Source of the DNA: Corynebacterium pacaense
GTDB lineage: Bacteria > Actinomycetota > Actinomycetes > Mycobacteriales > Mycobacteriaceae
Direction of reading: 5' to 3'
Assembly (NCBI RefSeq): GCF_900169525.1
Contig: NZ_LT821240.1
Coordinates: 248,001 to 312,000, forward strand
Length of the DNA stretch: 64,000 bases
The translations under genes and the position numbers were made by a program. Of this stretch, positions 52,096-60,909 are shown in pieces. Under the pieces are notes generated by a model. The model saw nothing but the letters and a program-made list of their open reading frames with translations, had not been told where the DNA came from and did not search any database. Each line of letters starts with the position of its first letter. Positions within the stretch are counted from its first letter, which is position 1.

Positions 52096-52677
52096 ACTCC
52101 TCCCGAGAACCGCCACCAGGAACTGCGAGTTGTCGTCGAAGGGCCGCAGGTCCCAGGACTCGAAGGCACTCTCGAGATCAAGTCCCGCCAAGGAGGCATC
52201 GGCAAGGAAGTCCCCGAAGGCCCAGCCCCGACCGGCACTGAAACCGATCACCGCGCGACCGGAGGGGGTGAGGGCGTCCCGGATGTTCACCAGAGCGGGC
52301 ACCCGGCCCTCCTCGGCGAGAAAACCCATCACGTTTCCGGCCGAGACCACGAGATCGAAGTCACCCTTGCCGATCGGATCCCCCGAAAGATCGCCCACCA
52401 CCCAGCTGGCACCGGGGAAATCCTGCTCGGCGTATGCGATGAGGACCGGGTCAATGTCGATGCCCGTCACGCGGTGTCCCCGGCGCGCCAGGTAGCCGCC
52501 GATCCGGCCCTGACCGCATCCGGCGTCGAGGATGGTGGAGCCGCGTGCGGCCATGGCGTCGATGAGCCTGGCCTCCCCGTAGATATCGGCGCCCTCCTCC
52601 GCGAGCCTCCGCCAGCGTGCGGCGTAGTTCTCCGAGTGGGAAGGGTTGGTTGAAGTTATTTCTCTCCACGTGGGCAT
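52081..52677 (-). CDS. Class I SAM-dependent methyltransferase
   Basis: 198 residues of a small class I methyltransferase with motif I TILDAGCGQGRIGGYLARRGH (about 48) and GIDIDPVLIAYAEQDFP. Substrate is unknown. ATG 52677; on this strand TATACT ends 7 nt before it, so the message is likely leaderless. Its 3' end overlaps thiD-tenA. Confidence 0.85.
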   Translation of the reverse strand: MPTWREITSTNPSHSENYAARWRRLAEEGADIYGEARLIDAMAARGSTILDAGCGQGRIGGYLARRGHRVTGIDIDPVLIAYAEQDFPGASWVVGDLSGDPIGKGDFDLVVSAGNVMGFLAEEGRVPALVNIRDALTPSGRAVIGFSAGRGWAFGDFLADASLAGLDLESAFESWDLRPFDDNSQFLVAVLGRSSDPS

Positions 52678-52684
52678 GGTTTCG

Positions 52685-52690
52685 AGTATA
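52685..52690 (-). promoter_or_regulatory. -10 element of the methyltransferase gene
   Basis: TATACT on the minus strand, 7 nt before the ATG at 52677. An opposing TAGAGT lies a few bases away on the plus strand, on the corA side. Confidence 0.5.
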
Positions 52691-52768
52691 GAGACTTGTA
52701 CTAGAGTGGATTCGCTTGAAGTATTAGTGCCCTCGCCATGCGCGCCAGCTCCCCTGAAAGGTGGATGA

Positions 52769-53881
52769 ATGCCCCCCAAGCCACCGATCCGCCCCGTCAC
52801 CTTTAGTAATCCCCTCCGCCCGCGCGGCATGGGGAAGAGCGGTGCCGAGCGGGCGGGGGAGCATCCCCGCAGCGGTCCGCAGGTTCCCTTGGAGCGGAAC
52901 ATCGATTACTGCCGTGTCTTCCATGAGGGCAGGCGGCTGCCCGGTTCCTGGACCCCGAGCGCGGCACTCGAGGAGGTCCGGGCCAACGGGGGTTTTCTGT
53001 GGCTGGGTCTGCACCGTCCGACCGATGAGCAGATGGACAAGGTCGCCGACCTCTTCGACCTCGATGAACTGGTGGTCGAGGATGCGGTGACCGCCCGCCA
53101 GCGTCCCAAGGTCGAGCGCTACGAGGAACAGACGTTCATGGTTGTGCGCTCGGTGACCTATTCCGATGCCGAGTCGGTGCAGGATTCGCGTCAGATCATT
53201 GAAACCGGTGAGTTCCAGATGGTGATCGGCAAGGATTTCATCATCACCATCCGCCATGGCGCGTCGATGCCGGATCTGGATCGCCGCCTCAACGAGGATC
53301 TGGAACTGGACACCTACTCCCCCTTTGCACTGGCGTGGACCGCCGCTGATTTCATGGTTGAGGAGTACCGGAGGATCGCCACGCAGCTATCTGATGAGGT
53401 CGACCGGTTGGAGGAGGAGGTGTTCACCCCCCGCGCGCGCTTCGACATCGAGCAGATCTACATGCTCAAGCGGGAGATCCTGGAGATGCGACATGCGATC
53501 GATCCCTTCGCCATCGCACTGCGTAGCCTGATCAGTGACCACAAGGATCTGCTGAACAAGGAGCTGCGCTCCTACTTTCGCGATGTGCTCGACAATGAGA
53601 GCATCGCCGGTGACCTGGTCGCCTCCTTCGATGAGCGTCTGTCGGCGCTGATCGATGCGGGTGTGGCCAAGATAAGCCTGCAGCAGAACTCGGATATGCG
53701 CGCCATCTCGGCGATCGTCGGAATGTCCGCTGCGCCGACGATGATTGCGGGTGTGTACGGCATGAACTTTGACAACATGCCCGAGTTGCACACCGAGTAC
53801 GGCTACTACATCGTGCTGGCGATCATGGTCGCCACGGTGCTCGGCCTTTACTGGTTCTTCAAACGCCACAACTGGCTGTGA
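52769..53881 (+). CDS. corA: CorA-family Mg2+/Co2+ channel
   Basis: 370 residues. Large cytoplasmic N-terminal domain, two C-terminal membrane helices and the selectivity motif YGMNFDNMPE (about 330), then YYIVLAIMVATVLGLYWFF and a basic KRHNWL end. The N-terminal 45 residues are Pro/Arg-rich and longer than needed; an ATG at 52829 is an alternative start. CorA transports magnesium and can pass cobalt. Confidence 0.93.
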   Translation: MPPKPPIRPVTFSNPLRPRGMGKSGAERAGEHPRSGPQVPLERNIDYCRVFHEGRRLPGSWTPSAALEEVRANGGFLWLGLHRPTDEQMDKVADLFDLDELVVEDAVTARQRPKVERYEEQTFMVVRSVTYSDAESVQDSRQIIETGEFQMVIGKDFIITIRHGASMPDLDRRLNEDLELDTYSPFALAWTAADFMVEEYRRIATQLSDEVDRLEEEVFTPRARFDIEQIYMLKREILEMRHAIDPFAIALRSLISDHKDLLNKELRSYFRDVLDNESIAGDLVASFDERLSALIDAGVAKISLQQNSDMRAISAIVGMSAAPTMIAGVYGMNFDNMPELHTEYGYYIVLAIMVATVLGLYWFFKRHNWL

Positions 53882-53895
53882 CCATGGGCGACGAC

Positions 53896-54333
53896 CTAGA
53901 GGATCATCGTGCGCAGTGTTGTCCTGGACACCAGGTCCCCGCGGTGGGTGCACAGTATCTGCCAGATCTGGGTACGGCCCCCCAGCTGGATCGGAGTCGC
54001 CTCGGCGGTGATGACGCCGGAACGCACCGATGAGATGAAGTCGGTGTTGTTGTTCACCCCGACCACGACGCCTCCCCTGGCTGCGACCATCCCGGCCAGG
54101 GAGGCGGTGGATTCGGCGAGGGATGCGTAGACCCCTCCGTTGACCAGTCCGGCCGGTTGCAGATGCCGTGAGGCGACGTGGAGCTCAGCGACCACCCGGC
54201 CCGGTTCGATGATGGTGTAGCGCAGTCCCAGGGCACGATCGAGTCCGACGTTCACCTCGTTGAGCCTGGCCAGTTCCCCATCGGAGAGTGCGCGATCGGC
54301 CGCCAGGGCGAGTATCTCTTCCAGATTCGTCAT
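53896..54333 (-). CDS. Hotdog-fold thioesterase (PaaI-like)
   Basis: 145-residue acyl-CoA thioesterase-like protein. Hotdog core LQPAGLVNGGVYASLAESTASLAG, with HLQPAGLVNGG as the usual HggxxxtlaD-type motif, and a second strand pair VGVNNNTDFISSVRSG. Natural substrate is unknown. ATG 54333 preceded 8 nt upstream by TAGAGT (minus strand), fitting a leaderless message. Divergent from gnd. Confidence 0.85.
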   Translation of the reverse strand: MTNLEEILALAADRALSDGELARLNEVNVGLDRALGLRYTIIEPGRVVAELHVASRHLQPAGLVNGGVYASLAESTASLAGMVAARGGVVVGVNNNTDFISSVRSGVITAEATPIQLGGRTQIWQILCTHRGDLVSRTTLRTMIL

Positions 54334-54341
54334 GCCTGTAG

Positions 54342-54347
54342 ACTCTA
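54342..54347 (-). promoter_or_regulatory. -10 element of the thioesterase gene
   Basis: TAGAGT on the minus strand, 8 nt before the start codon at 54333. Confidence 0.45.
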
Positions 54348-54425
54348 GTGCCTCAGGGGTGCGGTCAGATACAATTTGATCATACCTTTTTGGGGGAAAT
54401 TCCTGACACAACCCTGTTCTATGGG

Positions 54426-54431
54426 TACGAT
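54426..54431 (+). promoter_or_regulatory. -10 element of gnd (leaderless)
   Basis: TACGAT ends 7 nt before the ATG at 54439. An earlier in-frame start at 54376 or 54421 would lie within or before it. Confidence 0.4.
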
Positions 54432-54438
54432 TGTCCCC

Positions 54439-55896
54439 ATGACTCAACCTGATTCCCTCGCCCAGATCGGCGTCGTCGGCCTCGCCGTCATGGGCTCCAA
54501 CCTCGCCCGCAACTTTGCCCGCAACGGACACACCGTGGCCGTGTACAACCGCAGCGCGGGGAAAACCGACGCTCTGATCGCCGAGCACGGTTCCGAGGGC
54601 AGGTTCATCCCCTCCTACACGATCGAGGACTTCGTGGCCTCCCTGGAGAAGCCGCGCCGGGCGATCATCATGGTCCAGGCCGGTGCGGCCACCGACGCGG
54701 TGATCAACCAGCTCGCCGACGCCATGGATCCGGGTGACATCATCATCGACGGTGGCAACGCCCTCTACACCGACACCATCCGCCGGGAAAAGGAGATCTC
54801 CGCCCGTGGGCTCCATTTCGTCGGCGCCGGTATCTCCGGCGGTGAGGAGGGTGCCCTCAATGGTCCCTCCATCATGCCCGGTGGTCCCGCGGAATCCTAC
54901 AAGTCGCTCGGCCCCCTGCTCGAATCCATCGCCGCCAAAGTCGACGGCACCCCCTGCGTGACCCACATCGGGCCCGACGGTGCCGGGCATTTTGTGAAGA
55001 TGGTGCACAACGGCATCGAGTACGCGGACATGCAGGTGATCGGTGAGGCCTACCACCTGCTGCGCTACGCCGCTGGGATGGAACCCGCCGAGATCGCCGA
55101 GGTATTCCGGGAATGGAACGCAGGGGATCTGGATTCCTATCTGATCGGTATCACCGCGGAGGTGCTCAGCCAGGTCGACGCGGAAACCGGGAAACCCCTC
55201 ATTGACGTCATCGTCGACGAGGCCGGGCAGAAGGGCACCGGTCGTTGGACCGTCAAGGCCGCGCTAGATCTCGGCATCCCCGTCACCGGAATCGGGGAGG
55301 CGGTGTTCGCCAGGGCACTGTCCGGTGCCACCGCTCAGCGCGCCGCAGCCAGGGACAATCTCCCCACGGGCACACTGTCGACCCTCGCCGGGCGGGGCGT
55401 GGACCGGGAGGCATTCGTCGAGGATGTCCGGCGCGCGCTCTTCGCCTCCAAGCTGGTCGCCTACGCCCAGGGATTCGATGAGATCAGGGCCGGCTCCGAT
55501 GAGCACAACTGGAACGTCGACCCCCGTGATCTGGCCACCATCTGGCGTGGCGGCTGCATCATCCGTGCGAAGTTCCTCAACCGCATCGTCGAGGCCTATA
55601 ACGAGAACCCCGACCTGGAATCACTGCTGCTCGATCCCTACTTCAAGGGCGAACTGGGCACCCTCGTCGATTCCTGGCGCCGGGTGGTGGTGCTGGCCAC
55701 CGAACTGGGGCTTCCCGTTCCGGTCTTCGCCTCCTCACTGTCCTACTACGATAGCCTGCGGGCCGAACGGCTTCCTGCGGCCCTGATCCAGGGCCAGCGT
55801 GACTTCTTCGGTGCCCACACCTATCGCCGCCTGGACCGCGAGGGATCCTTCCACACCCTGTGGTCCGGTGACCGCACGGAGGTCCGCACGGACTAG
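54439..55896 (+). CDS. gnd: 6-phosphogluconate dehydrogenase (decarboxylating)
   Basis: Oxidises 6-phosphogluconate to ribulose 5-phosphate, making NADPH in the pentose phosphate pathway. 485 residues. Cofactor motif GVVGLAVMGSNLARNFARNG, binding VNPRD-type Arg/Ser on later loops, catalytic Lys in FVKMVHNGIEYADMQ (about 185), and the C-terminal GQRDFFGAHTY (His substrate ligand). Closely matches corynebacterial Gnd. Confidence 0.97.
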   Translation: MTQPDSLAQIGVVGLAVMGSNLARNFARNGHTVAVYNRSAGKTDALIAEHGSEGRFIPSYTIEDFVASLEKPRRAIIMVQAGAATDAVINQLADAMDPGDIIIDGGNALYTDTIRREKEISARGLHFVGAGISGGEEGALNGPSIMPGGPAESYKSLGPLLESIAAKVDGTPCVTHIGPDGAGHFVKMVHNGIEYADMQVIGEAYHLLRYAAGMEPAEIAEVFREWNAGDLDSYLIGITAEVLSQVDAETGKPLIDVIVDEAGQKGTGRWTVKAALDLGIPVTGIGEAVFARALSGATAQRAAARDNLPTGTLSTLAGRGVDREAFVEDVRRALFASKLVAYAQGFDEIRAGSDEHNWNVDPRDLATIWRGGCIIRAKFLNRIVEAYNENPDLESLLLDPYFKGELGTLVDSWRRVVVLATELGLPVPVFASSLSYYDSLRAERLPAALIQGQRDFFGAHTYRRLDREGSFHTLWSGDRTEVRTD

Positions 55897-55910
55897 ATTC
55901 AAAGGTTTCC

Positions 55911-55949
55911 GGAAGGAGCATGGCGAGAATCCCCCGCCATGCTCCTTCC
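55911..55949 (+). terminator. gnd terminator
   Basis: Perfect 15-bp stem GGAAGGAGCATGGCG (55911-55925) and its complement (55935-55949) with a 9-nt loop; a C/T-rich stretch follows instead of a pure T run. Confidence 0.7.
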
Positions 55950-55984
55950 TCCTTTCCGGGGTCCGTGCGGTACCGGTGGATCCG

Positions 55985-56013
55985 GTGAAAACCGCCGCCG
56001 CCCGAACTATAGT
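55985..56013 (+). promoter_or_regulatory. Promoter of the class I aldolase gene
   Basis: GTGAAA (55985-55990) and TATAGT (56008-56013) with 17-bp spacing; the start codon is about 75 nt downstream, behind AAGGAGTG. Confidence 0.55.
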
Positions 56014-56091
56014 CGGACAGTGTGGGAACCCCGACCCGGGGAGGCCGGGCGTCGGGGCCGGAATCCAGCCAAACCCAAGGAGTGAAAAGCA

Positions 56092-56997
56092 ATGCCCAAT
56101 CCCGAGCAGCAGGAACGTTTCGAACACGGTCGGGGATTCATCGCCGCCCTGGACCAGAGCGGCGGAAGCACCCCCAAGGCACTCGGACTCTACGGGGTCG
56201 GGCCCTCCGCATACTCCACCGACGAGGAGATGTTCGATCTGATCAACGCGGCGCGCACCCGTGTAGTCACCAGTCCGGTGTTCACCAGCGAGAGGATCCT
56301 CGCCGCGATCCTGTTCGAGGGCACCCTGAGCCGGCGGATCGGGAACCGTGACTTCGTCGACTACCTGTGGAATGAGAAGGGCATCGTGCCCATCCTTAAG
56401 ATCGACAAGGGGCTGGCGGACCAGGCCGATGGTGTCCAGCTGATGCGCGACATCCCGAATCTGGAGGATCTGCTGAGCAGGGCCCGCTCCCAGGGCGTGT
56501 TCGGGACCAAGGAGCGTTCCGTCATCCATGAGGCCAACCCGGAGGGAATCCGCCGCGTGGTGGCCCAGCAGTTCGACCTCGGAAGGCGGGTCCTCGCCGC
56601 CGATCTGGTCCCCATCCTCGAACCGGAGGTCACCATCACCGCCCCGGACAAGGCGGAGTCTGAGAAGATCCTCAAGGAGGAGATCCTCCGTGGTCTCGAG
56701 GGCCTCGGGGATCTCGACGATTCCGCTGAGCACAGGGTGGCCATCAAGATCTCCATCCCCTCCGTCGACGGTTTCTACTCCGACCTCATCGAACATCCCC
56801 GGGTTGCCAGGGTCGTGGCCCTTTCCGGTGGCTACAGCCGCGCGGAGGCCAACGAGCGACTGTCGAGAAATCCGGGTCTGATCGCCAGCTTCAGTCGCGC
56901 ACTGCTGGACGGACTGAGCAGACAGCAGTCCGACGAGGAGTTCAACTCCACCCTCGATGCGACCATCGAATCGATCTACCGGGCCTCCATCACCTAG
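56092..56997 (+). CDS. fda: Class I fructose-bisphosphate aldolase, staphylococcal type
   Basis: 301 residues of the metal-free Schiff-base aldolase family typified by Staphylococcus Fda. Starts with GFIAALDQSGGSTPKALGLYGV, has the substrate-binding Lys in VPILKIDKGLA (about 105), the Schiff-base Lys in HRVAIKISIPSVDG (about 220) and LSGGYSRAEANERL. Corynebacteria usually rely on a class II zinc aldolase, so this one is an extra isozyme or an alternative for sugar-phosphate use. AAGGAG precedes the ATG. Own promoter upstream and terminator of gnd in between argue for independent expression. Confidence 0.94.
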   Translation: MPNPEQQERFEHGRGFIAALDQSGGSTPKALGLYGVGPSAYSTDEEMFDLINAARTRVVTSPVFTSERILAAILFEGTLSRRIGNRDFVDYLWNEKGIVPILKIDKGLADQADGVQLMRDIPNLEDLLSRARSQGVFGTKERSVIHEANPEGIRRVVAQQFDLGRRVLAADLVPILEPEVTITAPDKAESEKILKEEILRGLEGLGDLDDSAEHRVAIKISIPSVDGFYSDLIEHPRVARVVALSGGYSRAEANERLSRNPGLIASFSRALLDGLSRQQSDEEFNSTLDATIESIYRASIT

Positions 56998-57090
56998 ATC
57001 CCGCGGTCGTGGTCGAATAATTGTCCGGCGCCCCCCGAAAACGGGTCTGCTTCGCCAATCCGACCACCACCGGGCTAGTGTTGGTGGACA

Positions 57091-58416
57091 ATGACTACTT
57101 TCTCAGAACTGAATCTGCCTGGACCGATTGTCAGGGAACTGCGCAACCAGGGCATCACCGATGCCTTCCCCATCCAGGAAGCTGCGATCCCCGATGCACT
57201 CGCCGGCCGCGACGTGCTCGGACGCGGTCCCACGGGATCGGGCAAGACCTTCACCTTCGGGCTCCCCATGCTCGCACGCCTGATGGGCGCACCGTCCCGA
57301 CCGGGTCGTCCGCGCGGTCTGATACTCGTCCCGACCCGCGAGCTCGCCACCCAGATCCGCGAACGTCTCGACGCCCCGGCCAACGCCCTCGGACTGCGCC
57401 TGCTCGAGGTGGTCGGCGGCATCAACATCAACCGCAACATCACCGCACTGGCCGCACCGGTGGACCTGCTCGTGGCCACACCCGGGCGCGCACAGGATCT
57501 GATCAACCAGAAGAAGCTCTCCCTGGCCGACGTCGAGGTCACCGCGCTCGATGAGGCGGACCACATGGCCGACATGGGCTTCCTCCCCCAGGTTCGCAAA
57601 CTGATGGATCTCACGCCCCCCGACGGCCAGCGACTCCTGTTCTCCGCAACCCTCGACGGCGATGTGAACAAACTCGTCAACCGCTACATGCACAACCCCG
57701 TCACGCACTCCACCGCTCCGGTGGCCGCCTCCGTCAGCACCATGGAGCACTACCGGCTCCTCGTGGGGGGCCGGGACTCCAAAAACCTCGTTGTGCTTCA
57801 CATCGGCGCCCGCGAAGGTAAGACCATCATGTTCATGCGGACCAAGCACGGCGTTGACAGGCAGGTGAAGAAGCTGCGCCGCGAGGGTATCAACGCGGTG
57901 GGCATCCACGGTGACAAGGGGCAGAACTCACGGACCAATGCGCTGGCCGGATTCGCCGACGGGAGCATCCCCGTTCTGGTTGCCACCGATATCGCCGCCC
58001 GCGGCATCGACGTCGATGATGTCTCCCTGGTGGTCCATGTCGATCCCCCCGCTGAGCACAAGGCCTACCTCCACCGTGCCGGACGTACCGCACGGGCGGG
58101 AACAGCAGGTACAGTAGTGACATTGGTGATGGATGAACAGATCAGGGAAGTCCGGGATCTCTTCAAAAAGGCCGGGGTGGATGCAACCGAGGTGAAGGTT
58201 ACCGAGAGCTCCCCGCAGCTCGCCACCATCACCGGTGCCCGTCGCCCATCGGGCACGCCGCTGTCGCCTCCGGGTCAGCAGCAGCCCGTGCGGCGGCAGA
58301 ACAACCCCAATAATCGATCAGATAAAAGGGACTCCACCCGGAATCCCCGTCGCCGATCACGCTCAGGCAGCACTCAGCGGCATCGACCCACACGGAAAGA
58401 TGGTCCCAAGGGCTAA
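57091..58416 (+). CDS. DEAD-box RNA helicase
   Basis: 441 residues. Q-motif region FPIQEAAIPDAL, motif I GPTGSGKT (about 47), Ia PTRELATQ, motif II DEADHMADMGF (about 155), motif III SATL, motif IV/V TDIAARGIDV and motif VI HRAGRTAR. The C-terminal 50 residues are basic and Asn/Arg/Ser-rich (RRQNNPNNRSDKRDS), an RNA-binding tail. TAGTGT lies 9 nt before the ATG, so leaderless or GGTGG-assisted. Confidence 0.93.
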   Translation: MTTFSELNLPGPIVRELRNQGITDAFPIQEAAIPDALAGRDVLGRGPTGSGKTFTFGLPMLARLMGAPSRPGRPRGLILVPTRELATQIRERLDAPANALGLRLLEVVGGININRNITALAAPVDLLVATPGRAQDLINQKKLSLADVEVTALDEADHMADMGFLPQVRKLMDLTPPDGQRLLFSATLDGDVNKLVNRYMHNPVTHSTAPVAASVSTMEHYRLLVGGRDSKNLVVLHIGAREGKTIMFMRTKHGVDRQVKKLRREGINAVGIHGDKGQNSRTNALAGFADGSIPVLVATDIAARGIDVDDVSLVVHVDPPAEHKAYLHRAGRTARAGTAGTVVTLVMDEQIREVRDLFKKAGVDATEVKVTESSPQLATITGARRPSGTPLSPPGQQQPVRRQNNPNNRSDKRDSTRNPRRRSRSGSTQRHRPTRKDGPKG

Positions 58417-58455
58417 CCCCTCCCATAATCAGGGAGCGGGTGCCAACCTACGCCA

Positions 58456-59838
58456 ATGGACATACTCATAAGCATCCTCTCACTGATAGGCTTCGTGCTT
58501 CTCACAGCGAGCACCGGATTGTTCGTCGCCATCGAGTTCGCGCTCACCGGCATGGAAAAATCCACGGTGGAGAACCACGTCAAGATGAAGGGCGATGCCA
58601 GCGCCCGTGCAGTGCAGAGGGATCACCAGAATCTGTCATTCGTACTCTCCGGCGCCCAGCTGGGCATAACCGTAACAACACTGGCCACCGGCTTCCTCGC
58701 GGAGCCCGTGCTGGCGAAGTTCTTCACCCCGCTCCTCGAACTCGTCGGTCTCCCGGCCTCCGCATCCGGAACCGTCGCGCTGATCCTCGCGCTGATGGTG
58801 GCCACCTTCCTGTCCATGGTGTTCGGCGAGCTGGTGCCCAAGAACTGGGCGATCACCAACCCGCTCGGTGTCGCCCGCTTCGTGGTACACCCCGTCAATG
58901 CCTTCAACACGGTGCTCAAATGGTTCATCACGGCGATGAACCGCTCGGCGAACTGGGTGGTACGCAAGCTCGGTATCGAACCCGCGGAGGAACTCGCCTC
59001 AGCCAGGTCGGCCCAGGAACTCACCGCACTCGTGCGCAACTCCGCCGAGAGCGGCGGCCTGGACCAAACCACCGCGGAGGTGCTCAACCGATCCCTGAAG
59101 TTCGGTGAGTCCACGGCGGAGGAGTTCATGACCCCGCGGTCGACGATCGAGGCGCTCAAGGCCGAGGACACCGTCCAGGACCTGATCACCCTGGCGCTGG
59201 AAACGGGTCACTCCCGCTTCCCGGTCGTCGAGGGCGATCTTGACGAGACCCTCGGAATGGTCCACATCAAGGACGCCTTCGCCGTCCCGAGACCAGAACG
59301 CACCACCACCAGCCTCAGGAGTCTGGCGAAGAAGATTCCGGTCGTCCCTGCCAGCCTGGACGGCGACGCCGTGCTCAATGCCGTGCGCTCAGCGGGTTCC
59401 CAGGTGGTTCTCATCGCCGACGAGTACGGCGGAACCGCCGGCATGGTCACCATCGAGGACGTGGTGGAGGAGATCCTCGGCGAGGTCTATGACGAGCACG
59501 ATGACTCCGAGGCCGAGCGCGATTTTCAGCAGTTCGGGGCGAGCTGGGAGGTTTCCGGCCTGGTCCGCATGGATGAGCTCGGTGAACGCCTCGGATACAT
59601 CGCACCCGACGGCCCCTTTGAAACCCTGGGCGGACTGATCATGTATTCCCTGGGGAAGATCCCCAGGGTCGGCGACGTCACCGTCCTCCCGCAGTCCGAG
59701 AATCCCGGCATGGTCGAATTCGAATCCGGATTCGCCGGGCGCTGGCTTGCCCGGGTGCCCGTCATGGAGGACCGGCGCATCGACAAGGCCGTGCTGACCC
59801 CCATCAGCCACCTTGAGGCAAAGGAGTACGAGCTATGA
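58456..59838 (+). CDS. CNNM/CorC-type membrane protein with CBS pair (1)
   Basis: 460 residues. An N-terminal DUF21 membrane domain with 3-4 helices (LLTASTGLFVAIEFALTGME, LSGAQLGITVTTLATGFL), two CBS domains (about 215-335; EFMTPRSTIEALKA, EYGGTAGMVTIEDVVEEILGE) and a C-terminal CorC/HlyC transporter-associated domain (about 355-440). Called hemolysin-like historically; relatives export Mg2+. Overlaps the next gene by 4 bases (ATGA), a translated pair. Confidence 0.9.
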   Translation: MDILISILSLIGFVLLTASTGLFVAIEFALTGMEKSTVENHVKMKGDASARAVQRDHQNLSFVLSGAQLGITVTTLATGFLAEPVLAKFFTPLLELVGLPASASGTVALILALMVATFLSMVFGELVPKNWAITNPLGVARFVVHPVNAFNTVLKWFITAMNRSANWVVRKLGIEPAEELASARSAQELTALVRNSAESGGLDQTTAEVLNRSLKFGESTAEEFMTPRSTIEALKAEDTVQDLITLALETGHSRFPVVEGDLDETLGMVHIKDAFAVPRPERTTTSLRSLAKKIPVVPASLDGDAVLNAVRSAGSQVVLIADEYGGTAGMVTIEDVVEEILGEVYDEHDDSEAERDFQQFGASWEVSGLVRMDELGERLGYIAPDGPFETLGGLIMYSLGKIPRVGDVTVLPQSENPGMVEFESGFAGRWLARVPVMEDRRIDKAVLTPISHLEAKEYEL

Positions 59839-60899
59839 GTATCTGGGCGACAATACTCCTGATCGTCGGCCTGCTGGCCGCCAACGCCTTCTTCGTGGCC
59901 TCGGAGTTCGCGCTGATCTCCACCCGCAGGGATCGACTCGAATCCCTCATCGCCCAGGGCAAGAAACCGGCGGAGCGGGTGATGTACGCCACCGAGCACC
60001 TCTCCATCATGCTCGCCGGTGCGCAGTTCGGGATCACCATCTGTTCGCTGCTGCTGGGCAAGGTTGCCGAGCCCGCCGTCGCGCACTTCGTCGAGGGCCC
60101 CTTTCTCGCCCTGGACGTGCCGGAGAACCTCATCCACCCCATCTCCTTTGCCCTGGCGCTGGCCCTGATCACCTGGCTGCACATCCTCTTCGGTGAGATG
60201 GTGCCCAAGAACATCGCCATCGCCGGACCCGAGACACTGGCGATGTGGCTGACACCGGCGATGATCCTCTTCGTCAAGCTCACCCGCCCCCTGATCGAGT
60301 TCATGAACTGGGTCGCCCGCATCACCCTGAGGGCATTTGGAGTGGAGCAGAAGGACGAGCTGGATTCCACCGTCGATCCGCAGCAGCTGGCCACCATGTT
60401 CTCCGAATCGCGCTCGGAGGGTCTGCTGGATGCGGAGGAACACCTCCGGCTGTCCAAGGCGCTGCGCTCGGAGAGCCGGAGCATCAAGGAGCTGGTCATC
60501 CGCGACGAGGATGTGCGCTCCCTCGACTTCGGCCGCCAGGGCCCGACCCTCGGTGAGCTCGAGCTTGCGGTCAAGGAGACGGGTTTCTCCCGTTTCCCCG
60601 TCACCGGGCTCGACGGCTCCTACCTCGGCTACATCCACATCAAGGACATGCTCAAGCAGCTGGCGGATCCGGATATGGATCCCGGCGAGCACATTCCGCG
60701 TACCTCACTGCGTCCCCTGAGCAACGTCGATGCCGAGAGCCTGATGGATGATGTGCTCCACGCCCTGCACAAGCGTTCCGCGCACATGGCCCAGGTGCGC
60801 GAGCGCGGTGTGCTCCTCGGCGTGATCACCCTGGAGGACCTCATCGAGGAGTACGTGGGTACCGTCAACGACTGGACTCACGAGGACGCCTCGGAGTAG
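59835..60899 (+). CDS. CNNM/CorC-type membrane protein with CBS pair (2)
   Basis: 354-residue paralogue of the preceding gene: DUF21 domain (LLAANAFFVASEFALISTRRDRLE, MLAGAQFGITICSLLLGKV) and CBS pair (about 215-330, GYIHIKDMLKQL, GVLLGVITLEDLIEEYVG). It lacks the C-terminal CorC domain. Since both genes overlap, a heterodimeric ion transporter is plausible. Confidence 0.9.
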   Translation: MSIWATILLIVGLLAANAFFVASEFALISTRRDRLESLIAQGKKPAERVMYATEHLSIMLAGAQFGITICSLLLGKVAEPAVAHFVEGPFLALDVPENLIHPISFALALALITWLHILFGEMVPKNIAIAGPETLAMWLTPAMILFVKLTRPLIEFMNWVARITLRAFGVEQKDELDSTVDPQQLATMFSESRSEGLLDAEEHLRLSKALRSESRSIKELVIRDEDVRSLDFGRQGPTLGELELAVKETGFSRFPVTGLDGSYLGYIHIKDMLKQLADPDMDPGEHIPRTSLRPLSNVDAESLMDDVLHALHKRSAHMAQVRERGVLLGVITLEDLIEEYVGTVNDWTHEDASE

Positions 60900-60909
60900 A
60901 AGTAGAAGA

